From Clostridia bacterium (GTDB lineage Bacteria > Bacillota > Clostridia > Oscillospirales > CAG-272), in the NCBI GenBank assembly GCA_017504785.1, contig JAFVQL010000036.1, forward strand, positions 1 through 52,812: 52,812 nucleotides of DNA, written 5' to 3'. Shown here piece after piece: positions 1-7,165 of the stretch. Numbering within the stretch: position 1 is the first letter of the stretch; every line of letters starts with the position of its first letter. Under the pieces are notes generated by a model. The model made no database searches. It was not told the DNA's origin and saw nothing but the letters and a program-made list of their open reading frames with translations. Made by a program: the position numbers and the translations under genes.

Positions 1-82
1 CAAATAAAGAAGATACGATTAGAAGCCAAGCAAGATAATCTGAAAAGAAAATGTGAATTACGTTATTGTATTTTTTGTTCAT
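1..82 (-). CDS. N-terminus of an unidentified membrane protein (partial, runs off window start)
   Basis: An ATG at 82 is preceded by a strong GGAGGG ribosome binding site (93-98, read on the minus strand) and opens a frame that stays open to the window edge. The 27 visible residues start MNKKYNNVIHIFFS and continue into a hydrophobic stretch (about residues 17-27), which suggests an N-terminal membrane segment. A promoter with TTGATT-17-TATAAT lies about 90 bases upstream. The codons are distinctly more AT-rich than in the neighbouring genes, so this may be the edge of a region with a different history. Too little is visible to name a family. Confidence 0.6.
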   Translation of the reverse strand, partial: MNKKYNNVIHIFFSDYLAWLLIVSSLF

Positions 83-171
83 AGATTAATTACCCTCCAT
101 TCGTAAAATTCTTATTCTCAACTGATGTTTAGTGTGTTTTCTTTTATGCGTAGAAATAAACCCGCGCCTAT

Positions 172-200
172 ATTATAACACAAAAACCGCAGAAAATCAA
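172..200 (-). promoter_or_regulatory. Promoter for the partial gene at the window start
   Basis: On the minus strand TTGATT (195-200) and TATAAT (172-177) are separated by 17 bases. The -35 box lies in the loop of the terminator hairpin that ends the preceding operon, so the end of one unit and the start of the next are physically overlapped. A leader of roughly 80 bases separates it from the ATG at 82. Confidence 0.6.
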
Positions 201-210
201 TCTGCGGTTT
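182..210 (-). terminator. Terminator of the secA operon
   Basis: A perfect 10-bp stem AAACCGCAGA / TCTGCGGTTT with a 7-base loop is followed on the minus strand by a short T run. It lies downstream of the last gene of the secA operon. A repeated intergenic sequence (214-263) lies between that gene and this hairpin. Confidence 0.8.
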
Positions 211-213
211 CTG

Positions 214-263
214 CTTTTTCTGGCGGTAGGTAAAACTGTCCTTTAGGGTACAGCTCTATTGAA
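214..263 (+). repeat. Intergenic repeat, copy 1 (shared modules with 30811-30869)
   Basis: CTTTTTCTGGCGGTAGGTAA at 214-233 matches 30811-30830 at 19 of 20 positions. It is followed by a GTCCTT..G.GTAC module (235-251) and by CTATTGAA (256-263), both of which also occur in the second copy, in a different order. As in copy 2, the 20-mer comes directly after a hairpin. No open frame covers it. It looks like a dispersed non-coding repeat found at operon ends. Confidence 0.6.
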
Positions 264-313
264 CCTCCGATTTTTGTTCGAGTGAAAAAATTGTAATATT
301 TAAATTTTAAAGC

Positions 314-1747
314 TTAAAATTCTTCTTCGTCCAGACAAAGCTTCGCTTCTTCCTTCAAAACACCCATATAATAGAAGGTATAGATAATGAAGGGAATTGC
401 GATCACGGTCATGATCAAGGGCCAGAATTCCCATTGATGGGAATACGTGCCGACTGATGCGGCGCTGGACGGAATGAAGATGACCTGTCCTTGCAGGTAC
501 ACGTATATACTGCGGCAGATCACGCTGAGAGCCGCGAGAATGAAAAACGCAAGATTCATGTTAAAAAGCGTTTTTTTGTATCGAGTTTCTTTCTTTTCGC
601 CGCTGTCTTTCGTACCGAATGCGCCCTTGACCGTGCGGTTCAGCGCAATCAAAATACACACAAGAAAGGCGGTAAAAAGAATTGCGGTCAGCACGGAAAC
701 GAGCACGCAGGGCTGATATGCGCGGATGGCTTCCTCGTCCTTTAAAAGGCGGTGATAGCCGTAGTTTGCATCAAATTCCTTGATAAGGATGGAGAGTAGC
801 GCCGAAGATGTGAGTGAAAGTGCGCCGAAAATGCGGGTAAGGCCGCGCAGCGGCTTTTCGATGCGGATCCATACTGCGCCGAGCAGCAAGAAGAGCGCAA
901 AGCAGAAAAGCGGCATAAAGTTCATAGAGAAAAGAGAAGCGATCGCAATGAGCGTGAAACCCAGCACGTAGGCAGAGCAAAGCTCGTGCTTTTCTTTCTT
1001 TGCGATGAGCGTATCGCCCGCCAAAGCGAGAAGCGAATTTAAAAATTTGCCTTCCTTCTGTACCGCTTTCATATAGGCGCGCGCCATTACAAGCCAGTAG
1101 ATTCCGATGGCAAGCGTGATCGTTGCGATCAAAAGCAATGCATAAGGATAAAGCTTTGAAAGCGACATTTGCCCGGAAAGATCACCCACGTATTCCTGCT
1201 TTCTCGTGAGCAGAAGAAGCTCGGGAAGAAAGGAAGCAAAGCCCTTGACGAAGAGGAAGAGCAGCGATGCATTCCGCAAGGCTTCGGGGGTGTGTCTGCG
1301 CTCGGAAAGCGTGCCCGATGCGGCATTTTCTTTCGCGCTTTTCTTCGTGCGGAAGGGGGAGATCAGCGCCGTAGCATCGGTGCGCTGACCAAGATAAAAC
1401 AGTCCCTCCGACAGGTGGAAAATAAAGGCGTAACCGAGGATCAACTCTAAAAAGGTAAAAACGATCGCAAAGGTGGGAATGAGATTTTTGTCCGAGATAT
1501 TATTGGAATTGACGCTCACTATGATAAAGGAAGCGGGGATCTTGAAAAGGCAAAGGATCGCAAGCTTTTTGCAAGTGTCCTTCGCTTGCTCAAAATGCGG
1601 TGCCAGACCTGCCGCCTCGGAAATCACAGAGAAAATCAAAAAATATGCAATAAAATCGGGCAGAATATCAACAATATGAATATTGGGATTGACAAGAAGA
1701 AGCAAAGCTGTAAAGATCTTGAGATAATAATTTTTCTTTTTTTTCAT
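314..1747 (-). CDS. Unrecognised multi-spanning membrane protein, third gene of the secA operon
   Basis: 477 residues starting MKKKKNYYLKIF. I chose this ATG because it lies four bases after the stop of the gene before it; longer in-frame versions would run into that gene. Several hydrophobic helices are visible: near the N-terminus (ALLLLVNP, then IAYFLIFSVI), around residues 70-115, and five or more in the C-terminal half. A charged, low-complexity loop around residues 125-150 separates the two halves. The N-terminal pattern (NPNIHIVDILPDFIAYFLIF, an aspartate-containing helix, then a basic segment) resembles that of the preceding gene product, so the two may be distant paralogues. I do not recognise a family. 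Co-transcription with secA is likely from the spacing, but a role in secretion is not shown. Confidence 0.75.
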   Translation of the reverse strand: MKKKKNYYLKIFTALLLLVNPNIHIVDILPDFIAYFLIFSVISEAAGLAPHFEQAKDTCKKLAILCLFKIPASFIIVSVNSNNISDKNLIPTFAIVFTFLELILGYAFIFHLSEGLFYLGQRTDATALISPFRTKKSAKENAASGTLSERRHTPEALRNASLLFLFVKGFASFLPELLLLTRKQEYVGDLSGQMSLSKLYPYALLLIATITLAIGIYWLVMARAYMKAVQKEGKFLNSLLALAGDTLIAKKEKHELCSAYVLGFTLIAIASLFSMNFMPLFCFALFLLLGAVWIRIEKPLRGLTRIFGALSLTSSALLSILIKEFDANYGYHRLLKDEEAIRAYQPCVLVSVLTAILFTAFLVCILIALNRTVKGAFGTKDSGEKKETRYKKTLFNMNLAFFILAALSVICRSIYVYLQGQVIFIPSSAASVGTYSHQWEFWPLIMTVIAIPFIIYTFYYMGVLKEEAKLCLDEEEF

Positions 1748-1751
1748 AGCG

Positions 1752-2444
1752 TTATCTTTTTTTCTTCTTTTTTTTGTTTTGGTTTTTCTTTCGCATCTCT
1801 TCGATGCGTGCTTCAATTTCCGCTTTTTGCTTTTCTTCCTTCCTTGCGCGATAGTCGTTGATAAACCGAAAGCGTGAGGGGCGCTCCTTCATATCCGCAT
1901 CGGAGGGAAGGCAGATGCGCGCATAGCATTTGTAGATGAAGATCGCCATACCGAGCGTGTAGATCAGCGCGCCGATCAAAAGCACGAAGCGCACAGAAAG
2001 AAGCGTGCCGGGATCGACACTCGAAAAGAGCGGATCAATGCCGAGAAGTGCCTGCAGCAGATGGATGAGGGGAGAGAGCGGCATGAGCATCATGGCGCGG
2101 CTCTCCATTTTCTTTAAGCCCACCTCGGCGGTGATCTCCTTTAAGCCGAGCAAAAGACAGACGTGCATGGGGCAGAGTGCCGCCATGCGTAAGGCCTCCG
2201 CCGTCACCGTAAGCGCAGGGGGAAGCGAGGGAAAAAAGGATGCCGAGATCTTTAAAATAAATTCCAAAAGACCGATCGCGGCAAAGGGGATCGTTGAAAA
2301 AAATGCGTATCGAAAGCCCTTGTTCCATCTCCTAAGTTTTTCGAGCGCGTAAAGGATCAGCACGCCCGCAAGCAGATCGGTGTAACCGAAAAAGGATAAA
2401 TTCAGAAGGAAGATATATCCGATAAAGAGAATTCCAAATCCCAT
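1752..2444 (-). CDS. Unrecognised membrane protein with a lysine-rich tail, second gene of the secA operon
   Basis: 230 residues. Five or so hydrophobic segments are visible (residues about 1-35, 45-75, 80-105, 115-140, 150-170), followed by a hydrophilic tail of about 45 residues very rich in Lys, Arg and Glu that ends in a run of lysines, probably cytoplasmic and helical. The ribosome binding site (AGGAG) is inside the last codons of secA and the start is 10 bases after the secA stop, so translation is probably linked to secA. The next gene begins four bases after its stop. No family recognised; the pairing with a similar larger membrane protein is the main clue. Confidence 0.75.
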   Translation of the reverse strand: MGFGILFIGYIFLLNLSFFGYTDLLAGVLILYALEKLRRWNKGFRYAFFSTIPFAAIGLLEFILKISASFFPSLPPALTVTAEALRMAALCPMHVCLLLGLKEITAEVGLKKMESRAMMLMPLSPLIHLLQALLGIDPLFSSVDPGTLLSVRFVLLIGALIYTLGMAIFIYKCYARICLPSDADMKERPSRFRFINDYRARKEEKQKAEIEARIEEMRKKNQNKKKKKKR

Positions 2445-2454
2445 AGAGATCTCC

Positions 2455-5199
2455 TTATGCTTCGGTGCTATTCCGTCCGCAGCACTTCTTGTATTTCAGG
2501 CCGCTGCCGCAGGGGCAGGGATCGTTTCTGCCGACCTTTGAGGATTTTGCGGGCGCGCGCTTCACGCTCTTTCCGTCGCCGAAGCCTTCAACGAGGGGTG
2601 TTGCCACCTGCACGCGCTCCACCTTCTGTACCTTGGGAATCACCGAAAGAACCTTTCTCACGGTATCTTCCTTAATATCGTCGATCATGGTATCGAAGAG
2701 ATCCGCGCCCTGAATGCGGTACATGGCAACGGGATCGCGCTGTGCATAGGAGTTGAGGCCGATGTATTCCTTAAGCTCCTCCATATTGTCGAGATGCTCC
2801 ATCCACTTTTTGTCCACGTTTTCGAGCAGGATCACCTTCTCGATCTCGCGCATAGCATCGGGGCGCATTCCCTCGACGTTTCCGAAAAGCGTGTCCTTGG
2901 TTTCGTAGATCTCGATGGCCTTTTCGGAAAGTCTTTCGCAAAGGGAGTCCTTATCCAGTGCATCGAGCTCTTCCTTGGAGTAATTAAAGTTATCTCCATC
3001 CGTCAGAAGGCCCATATAGTGGTTGCGGAATTCATCAAACTTCCAGTGCTCCTTTTCCTCGGTGCCGAAGCAGAATTCGCAGGTCTCCTTCACGGAGGTA
3101 AGGATCATATTCTTAATGGTTTCGCGAATGTCGTCACTGCAAAGCACGTCACCTCTCTGCTTATAAATGATGCTTCTTTGCTGGTTCATGACGTCATCGT
3201 AGGTCAAAACGTTCTTTCTGCGCGCAAAGTTCATAGATTCGATCTTTCTTTGCGCTCTCTCGATCGAGCCGGAAAGGATGCGGGCATCGATCGGCATATC
3301 CTCTGCAAGTCCGAGTCTTTCGGTGATTCCCATCAGTCGGTCAGAGCCGAAAAGACGCATCAGATCGTCCTCAAGCGAGAGGAAGAAGCGGGAAGCACCC
3401 TCGTCGCCCTGTCGTCCGCTTCGTCCGCGAAGCTGGTTGTCGATACGGCGGCTTTCGTGGCGCTCCGTACCGAGGATGAATAAGCCGCCTGCGGCCTTTA
3501 CCTTCTCGGCCTCGGGTCGGATCTGCTCCTTGTATTTCTTATAAAGCTCGTGGAAAAGTGCTCTCGCCTCCAAAACGGTTTCATCCGTAGTTACGCCCGT
3601 ACCGACGGCATCGGCGATCACCTTGTCCTCGTATCCGCGCTTTCTAAGGTCTGCCTTCGCCATATATTCGGGGTTACCGCCGAGCATAATATCCGTACCG
3701 CGTCCCGCCATGTTGGTGGAAATGGTAACGGCGCCGAAGCGTCCCGCCTGTGCAACGATGTCGGCCTCTTTTTCATGCTGCTTTGCATTCAGGACGTTGT
3801 GGGGAATACCCGCGCGCTTCAAAATGGCGGATAATTCCTCGGATTTATCGATGGAGACCGTACCGACGAGCACGGGCTGTCCCTTCTCGTGGCATTCCTT
3901 GATCTGTGCAACGATGGCGCGGATCTTGCCCTGATAGGTGCGGTATACGGCGTCGTTGAGATCCTTGCGGATCATCGGCTTATTGGTCGGCACCTCCACT
4001 ACGTCGAGCGCGTAAATATCACGGAACTCGTCCTCCTCGGTCAGTGCCGTACCTGTCATGCCCGAAAGCTTGCCGTACATACGGAAGTAGTTCTGGAAGG
4101 TAACGGTCGCAAGCGTTCTCGTTTCCTTTTGGATGTTCACCTTTTCCTTGGCTTCCAGTGCCTGGTGAAGCCCATCGTTGAATCTTCTTCCCGGCATCAG
4201 TCGTCCCGTGAAGGAATCAACGATGATGACCTGATTGTCCTTTACGATGTAGTCCACGTCGTTTTTCATAACGCCGTGTGCCTTGATCGCGGTATTGATA
4301 TGGTGATAGAGGGATGCGTTCTCGGGATCGGAAAGGTTTTCAAGGTGGAAATGTTTTTCCGCCTTCGCGATACCGTGCTGGGTGAGCACGGCGGTGTGCG
4401 CCTTTTCGTCTACGATGTAATCCTCTGCGTAAACGTCGAGATCCTCCTTCGCATCGATCTCCTTGATCACGTGGCGGCGCAGCGTGCGAACAAAGCTGTC
4501 TGCCGCAGCGTAGAGGTCGGTGGATTTCGTTCCCGCGCCGGAAATGATCAGAGGCGTTCTGGCTTCATCGATCAAAATGGAGTCCACCTCGTCCACGATG
4601 GCGAAGGCGTGCCCTCTCTGCACCATGCGCTCCTTGTAAACCACCATGTTATCGCGCAGATAGTCGAAGCCGAGCTCGTTGTTCGTTCCGTACGTGATGT
4701 CTGCGGCATAGGCGCGGCGCTTTTCGTCGGGGGTCTGGCCGTGAATGATCAGTCCCGTCGTAAGGCCGAGGAAGCCGTAAACCTTGCCCATCTCATCGCT
4801 GTCGCGCTTGGCAAGATAGTCGTTGACCGTAACGATATGCACGCCCTTGCCCGTCAGCGCGTTCAAATAGGCGGGAAGCGTAGCCACGAGGGTTTTTCCC
4901 TCACCGGTCTTCATCTCCGCGATACGGCCCTGATGAAGCAAAATACCGCCCATGATCTGCACGGTAAAGGGGCGCTTGCCGAGCACGCGCTCTGCCGACT
5001 CGCGCACAAGCGCAAAGGCCTCGGGCAAAATATCGTCGAGCGTCTTTCCGTCTGCGAGGTCGCCCTTCAGCTTGTCGGTATATGCGCGAAGCGCCTCGTC
5101 GCTCATTGCGGCAAAGGTCGGTGCCAATGCTTCGGTCTGATTTACAAGCGGCATGATGCGCTTGATCTGCTTTTCACTGTATGATTTAAAAAGTCCCAT
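2455..5199 (-). CDS. secA: Preprotein translocase ATPase SecA
   Basis: 914 residues, normal for SecA. This is the motor that pushes unfolded preproteins through SecYEG at the membrane. The N-terminal DEAD-type motor has the Walker A GEGKT near residues 99-103 and VDEVDSILIDEARTPL further on; the preprotein cross-linking domain, second motor domain (GRGTD, LRGRSGRQGD) and helical wing follow in the usual order. The C-terminus carries the zinc-binding/SecB-type tail CPCGSG...KKCCG. Start chosen at MGLFKSYSEK because GGAGGAG sits just upstream; a longer frame reaching 5655 is open only because it runs antisense to trmL. It heads an operon with two unknown membrane proteins and has an extended -10 promoter and a GC-rich hairpin just before its ribosome binding site. 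Confidence 0.98.
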   Translation of the reverse strand: MGLFKSYSEKQIKRIMPLVNQTEALAPTFAAMSDEALRAYTDKLKGDLADGKTLDDILPEAFALVRESAERVLGKRPFTVQIMGGILLHQGRIAEMKTGEGKTLVATLPAYLNALTGKGVHIVTVNDYLAKRDSDEMGKVYGFLGLTTGLIIHGQTPDEKRRAYAADITYGTNNELGFDYLRDNMVVYKERMVQRGHAFAIVDEVDSILIDEARTPLIISGAGTKSTDLYAAADSFVRTLRRHVIKEIDAKEDLDVYAEDYIVDEKAHTAVLTQHGIAKAEKHFHLENLSDPENASLYHHINTAIKAHGVMKNDVDYIVKDNQVIIVDSFTGRLMPGRRFNDGLHQALEAKEKVNIQKETRTLATVTFQNYFRMYGKLSGMTGTALTEEDEFRDIYALDVVEVPTNKPMIRKDLNDAVYRTYQGKIRAIVAQIKECHEKGQPVLVGTVSIDKSEELSAILKRAGIPHNVLNAKQHEKEADIVAQAGRFGAVTISTNMAGRGTDIMLGGNPEYMAKADLRKRGYEDKVIADAVGTGVTTDETVLEARALFHELYKKYKEQIRPEAEKVKAAGGLFILGTERHESRRIDNQLRGRSGRQGDEGASRFFLSLEDDLMRLFGSDRLMGITERLGLAEDMPIDARILSGSIERAQRKIESMNFARRKNVLTYDDVMNQQRSIIYKQRGDVLCSDDIRETIKNMILTSVKETCEFCFGTEEKEHWKFDEFRNHYMGLLTDGDNFNYSKEELDALDKDSLCERLSEKAIEIYETKDTLFGNVEGMRPDAMREIEKVILLENVDKKWMEHLDNMEELKEYIGLNSYAQRDPVAMYRIQGADLFDTMIDDIKEDTVRKVLSVIPKVQKVERVQVATPLVEGFGDGKSVKRAPAKSSKVGRNDPCPCGSGLKYKKCCGRNSTEA

Positions 5200-5215
5200 T
5201 TGGGCTCTCCTCCAC

Positions 5216-5231
5216 GCGGGCGAACGCCCGC
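5216..5231 (-). promoter_or_regulatory. Hairpin next to the secA ribosome binding site
   Basis: A perfect inverted repeat GCGGGC-GAAC-GCCCGC ends three bases before the GGAGGAG ribosome binding site of secA on the minus strand. A stable stem this close to the site could influence initiation or protect the 5' end. Whether it is regulatory is inference; SecA translation is known to be regulated in some bacteria by other means. Confidence 0.4.
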
Positions 5232-5248
5232 AATAAATTTTATATATT

Positions 5249-5257
5249 AGTATAGCA
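5249..5257 (-). promoter_or_regulatory. Extended -10 promoter of the secA operon
   Basis: On the minus strand TGC-TATACT fits an extended -10 (TGnTATAAT). No good -35 box is found at the usual distance (TTTTAT only). It would give a leader of roughly 45 bases that includes the hairpin at 5216-5231. Confidence 0.45.
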
Positions 5258-5326
5258 CATAAAAAAGAAAAATAAAAGGTAAAAATGTAAATATTTAAAA
5301 TTATTCGCAAAAATCCGCAATTTTCC

Positions 5327-5355
5327 TTGACCTTTTTGGCTTTCGGTAGTAAAAT
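5327..5355 (+). promoter_or_regulatory. Promoter of trmL
   Basis: TTGACC (5327-5332) and TAAAAT (5350-5355) with a 17-base spacer, about 45 bases before the trmL ATG; an AAAAGGA ribosome binding site follows at about 5384-5390. Confidence 0.75.
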
Positions 5356-5400
5356 AGAAGCATACGTACATAAAAGAAACGAAAAAAGGAAACACTTTTT

Positions 5401-5883
5401 ATGAAGCCTATCAATATTGTGCTGTATTGTCCCGAGATCCCCCAAAATACAGGGAATATTTCCCGCACCTGTGCCGTGACCGGCGCGGCGCTCCATATCA
5501 TCAAGCCGATGGGATTTGAGATCAGCGATCGAACGCTGAAGCGCGCGGGTCTGGATTATTGGGATAAGCTCAGCGTGACCTATTACGAAAGCGCAGATGC
5601 GTTCTTTGAGAAAAATAAGGATGCCGAAATCTATTATTTTTCCTCCAAGGGGCATAAGAATTACTGCGACGTCGATTATCCCCGCTCGGTCTTTCTTATG
5701 TTCGGCCCGGAAACCAAGGGGTTGCCGGAGGAGCTTCTCAAAGAAAATCTTGAGCGGTGTGTCCGTATTCCCATGCTGCCGACGCTTCGGTGCTTAAATC
5801 TTTCCAATGCGGTGGCCGTAGCGGTGTATGAGGTGCTGAGACAAACGGATTTTGCCGATATGGAAACGTTAGGTTCACTTTAA
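5401..5883 (+). CDS. trmL: tRNA (cytidine/uridine-34 2'-O-)-methyltransferase TrmL
   Basis: 160 residues, typical for this small SPOUT (trefoil-knot) family, which uses S-adenosylmethionine to methylate the wobble ribose of certain leucine tRNAs. Seen: the N-terminal IVLYCPEIPQNTGNISRTC signature with the conserved N-T-G-N-I-x-R, the FGPETKGLP segment, and the C-terminal IPMLPTLRCLNLSNAVAVAVYE knot that binds the cofactor. Single-gene unit with its own promoter and a strong terminator directly after the stop. Confidence 0.95.
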   Translation: MKPINIVLYCPEIPQNTGNISRTCAVTGAALHIIKPMGFEISDRTLKRAGLDYWDKLSVTYYESADAFFEKNKDAEIYYFSSKGHKNYCDVDYPRSVFLMFGPETKGLPEELLKENLERCVRIPMLPTLRCLNLSNAVAVAVYEVLRQTDFADMETLGSL

Positions 5884-5901
5884 ATTCGGTACTGTATTTT
5901 T

Positions 5902-5935
5902 GGCTATTCCATTTTAATGGGGTGGCCTTTTTTAT
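5902..5935 (+). terminator. Terminator after trmL
   Basis: An 11-bp stem (three G-U pairs) GGCTATTCCAT / ATGGGGTGGCC with a 4-base loop followed directly by seven T residues. It ends 15 bases before the next gene's start, so the downstream pair either uses read-through or a promoter I could not identify. Confidence 0.75.
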
Positions 5936-5950
5936 TTGCGAGGAAAAAAT

Positions 5951-7165
5951 ATGAAGGTAGTTTTGCTTGGCGGCGATCTGAACGCCTATGCGGTTGCGGT
6001 TTCGTTTCACGAGACCTTTGGTGTAAAAAGCACGGTCTTTTGCCGATATCCTTGCGGCATAACGTCCACCTCGCCCATTGTGGATGTAAAAACCGAACCG
6101 CGGCTTTTGGATGACGGTATCGGAACCGAGATACTTTTGCGGTATGCGAAAACCGCCTCGGAGAAGCCGTATCTCGTTGCGTGCGGCGATTGGTACGTCA
6201 GCTTCTTGGATCGCAACCGCGAAAGGCTTTCGGCGGCTTATAGATTTTTGCTCCCTTCGCACGAGCTGCTTTTGCAGGTGGCGGATAAACGGAGATTTTA
6301 TGAGCTTCTTGAAAAGGAAGGCTTGCCCTATCCGAAAACCGTGATACTGTCAAAAGAGAATCTAACGCTTTCCGCTTTGCTTTCCGTGGGAGAATATCCC
6401 GCCGTTTTGAAGCCGAGCAACAGTGCCATGTATTATGCACGTCCGTTTGAGGGTATGGAAAAGGTGTATTTCCCGCAGACGCCGAAGGAAGCGCTCTCTA
6501 TCGCGGAAAAAATATTTGCCGCAGGGTACGAGGGCGATCTTTTGTTGCAGAAAAGGATTGGAACGGAGAGCGGCGGCGCGGTGGCAAGAACGCTGACGTT
6601 GCTTTGCGATACCGAGGGAAGCGTGCGGCGCGGCGTTCTCGGCGAGGTACTAATAGAGGAAACGGCACCCGGCGCACGCGGAAACTATGCGGCGATCCTC
6701 ACAAGACCGCCCGATGCTCTCACCTGCCGTCTCATTTCTTTTCTTGAGCGCATCGGCTATACGGGCATCGCGAACATCGATATTCTTTCGGACGAGAGCG
6801 GCTCTTATATATTGGAGCTTAACCCAAGACAGGGCAGAAGCTCGGATTATCTTCGCGCCGCGGGCGTAAGCTTGGCGAAATTTTTGGTGAATGCGATCGA
6901 TCGGCAAAAAATAGCGACCGATCTATCGTCAAGGGTGTGTGTCTGGCATGCGATCCCGCTTTGCTTTTTTGTCAGAAGGCTATCGCCGGAATATAAAAGG
7001 CTTGTTGAAAATTTGAAAAAGCACCGCCGCACTACCTATGCGTTTTCGTACAAAGAGGATAGGACCACCCTTGAGAGAAGACTGTACATTCGCGTACATG
7101 CCGTGCGGCGTGCCGCGGCGCTATGGAAAGGGAGAAAAAAGCATGAAGCGCATTGGTGCGAATGA
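5951..7165 (+). CDS. ATP-grasp ligase resembling D-aspartate ligase (peptidoglycan cross-bridge type)
   Basis: 404 residues; ATG at 5951 chosen for the GCGAGGA site at 5938-5943. The N-terminus (VVLLGGDLNAYAVAVSFHE), the LVACGDWYVSFL segment, YPKTVILSKE, the ATP-binding VLKPSN and the C-terminal NIDILSD..ILELNPRQGRSS with acidic metal ligands correspond in order to the ATP-grasp family that includes the Enterococcus faecium D-aspartate ligase, as I remember that protein. Those enzymes activate D-Asp and attach it to the diamino acid side chain of the peptidoglycan precursor. Here the gene overlaps a Mur ligase by 23 bases, supporting a cell-wall role. The actual acceptor and amino acid cannot be read from the sequence; another carboxylate-amine ligation is possible. 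No Asp racemase gene is adjacent. Confidence 0.8.
   Translation: MKVVLLGGDLNAYAVAVSFHETFGVKSTVFCRYPCGITSTSPIVDVKTEPRLLDDGIGTEILLRYAKTASEKPYLVACGDWYVSFLDRNRERLSAAYRFLLPSHELLLQVADKRRFYELLEKEGLPYPKTVILSKENLTLSALLSVGEYPAVLKPSNSAMYYARPFEGMEKVYFPQTPKEALSIAEKIFAAGYEGDLLLQKRIGTESGGAVARTLTLLCDTEGSVRRGVLGEVLIEETAPGARGNYAAILTRPPDALTCRLISFLERIGYTGIANIDILSDESGSYILELNPRQGRSSDYLRAAGVSLAKFLVNAIDRQKIATDLSSRVCVWHAIPLCFFVRRLSPEYKRLVENLKKHRRTTYAFSYKEDRTTLERRLYIRVHAVRRAAALWKGRKKHEAHWCE

Noticed and set aside
3889-5184. A 431-codon open frame on the plus strand within secA
   Set aside because: It lies fully antisense to secA, whose motifs are complete; the frame has no ribosome binding site and no recognisable domain.
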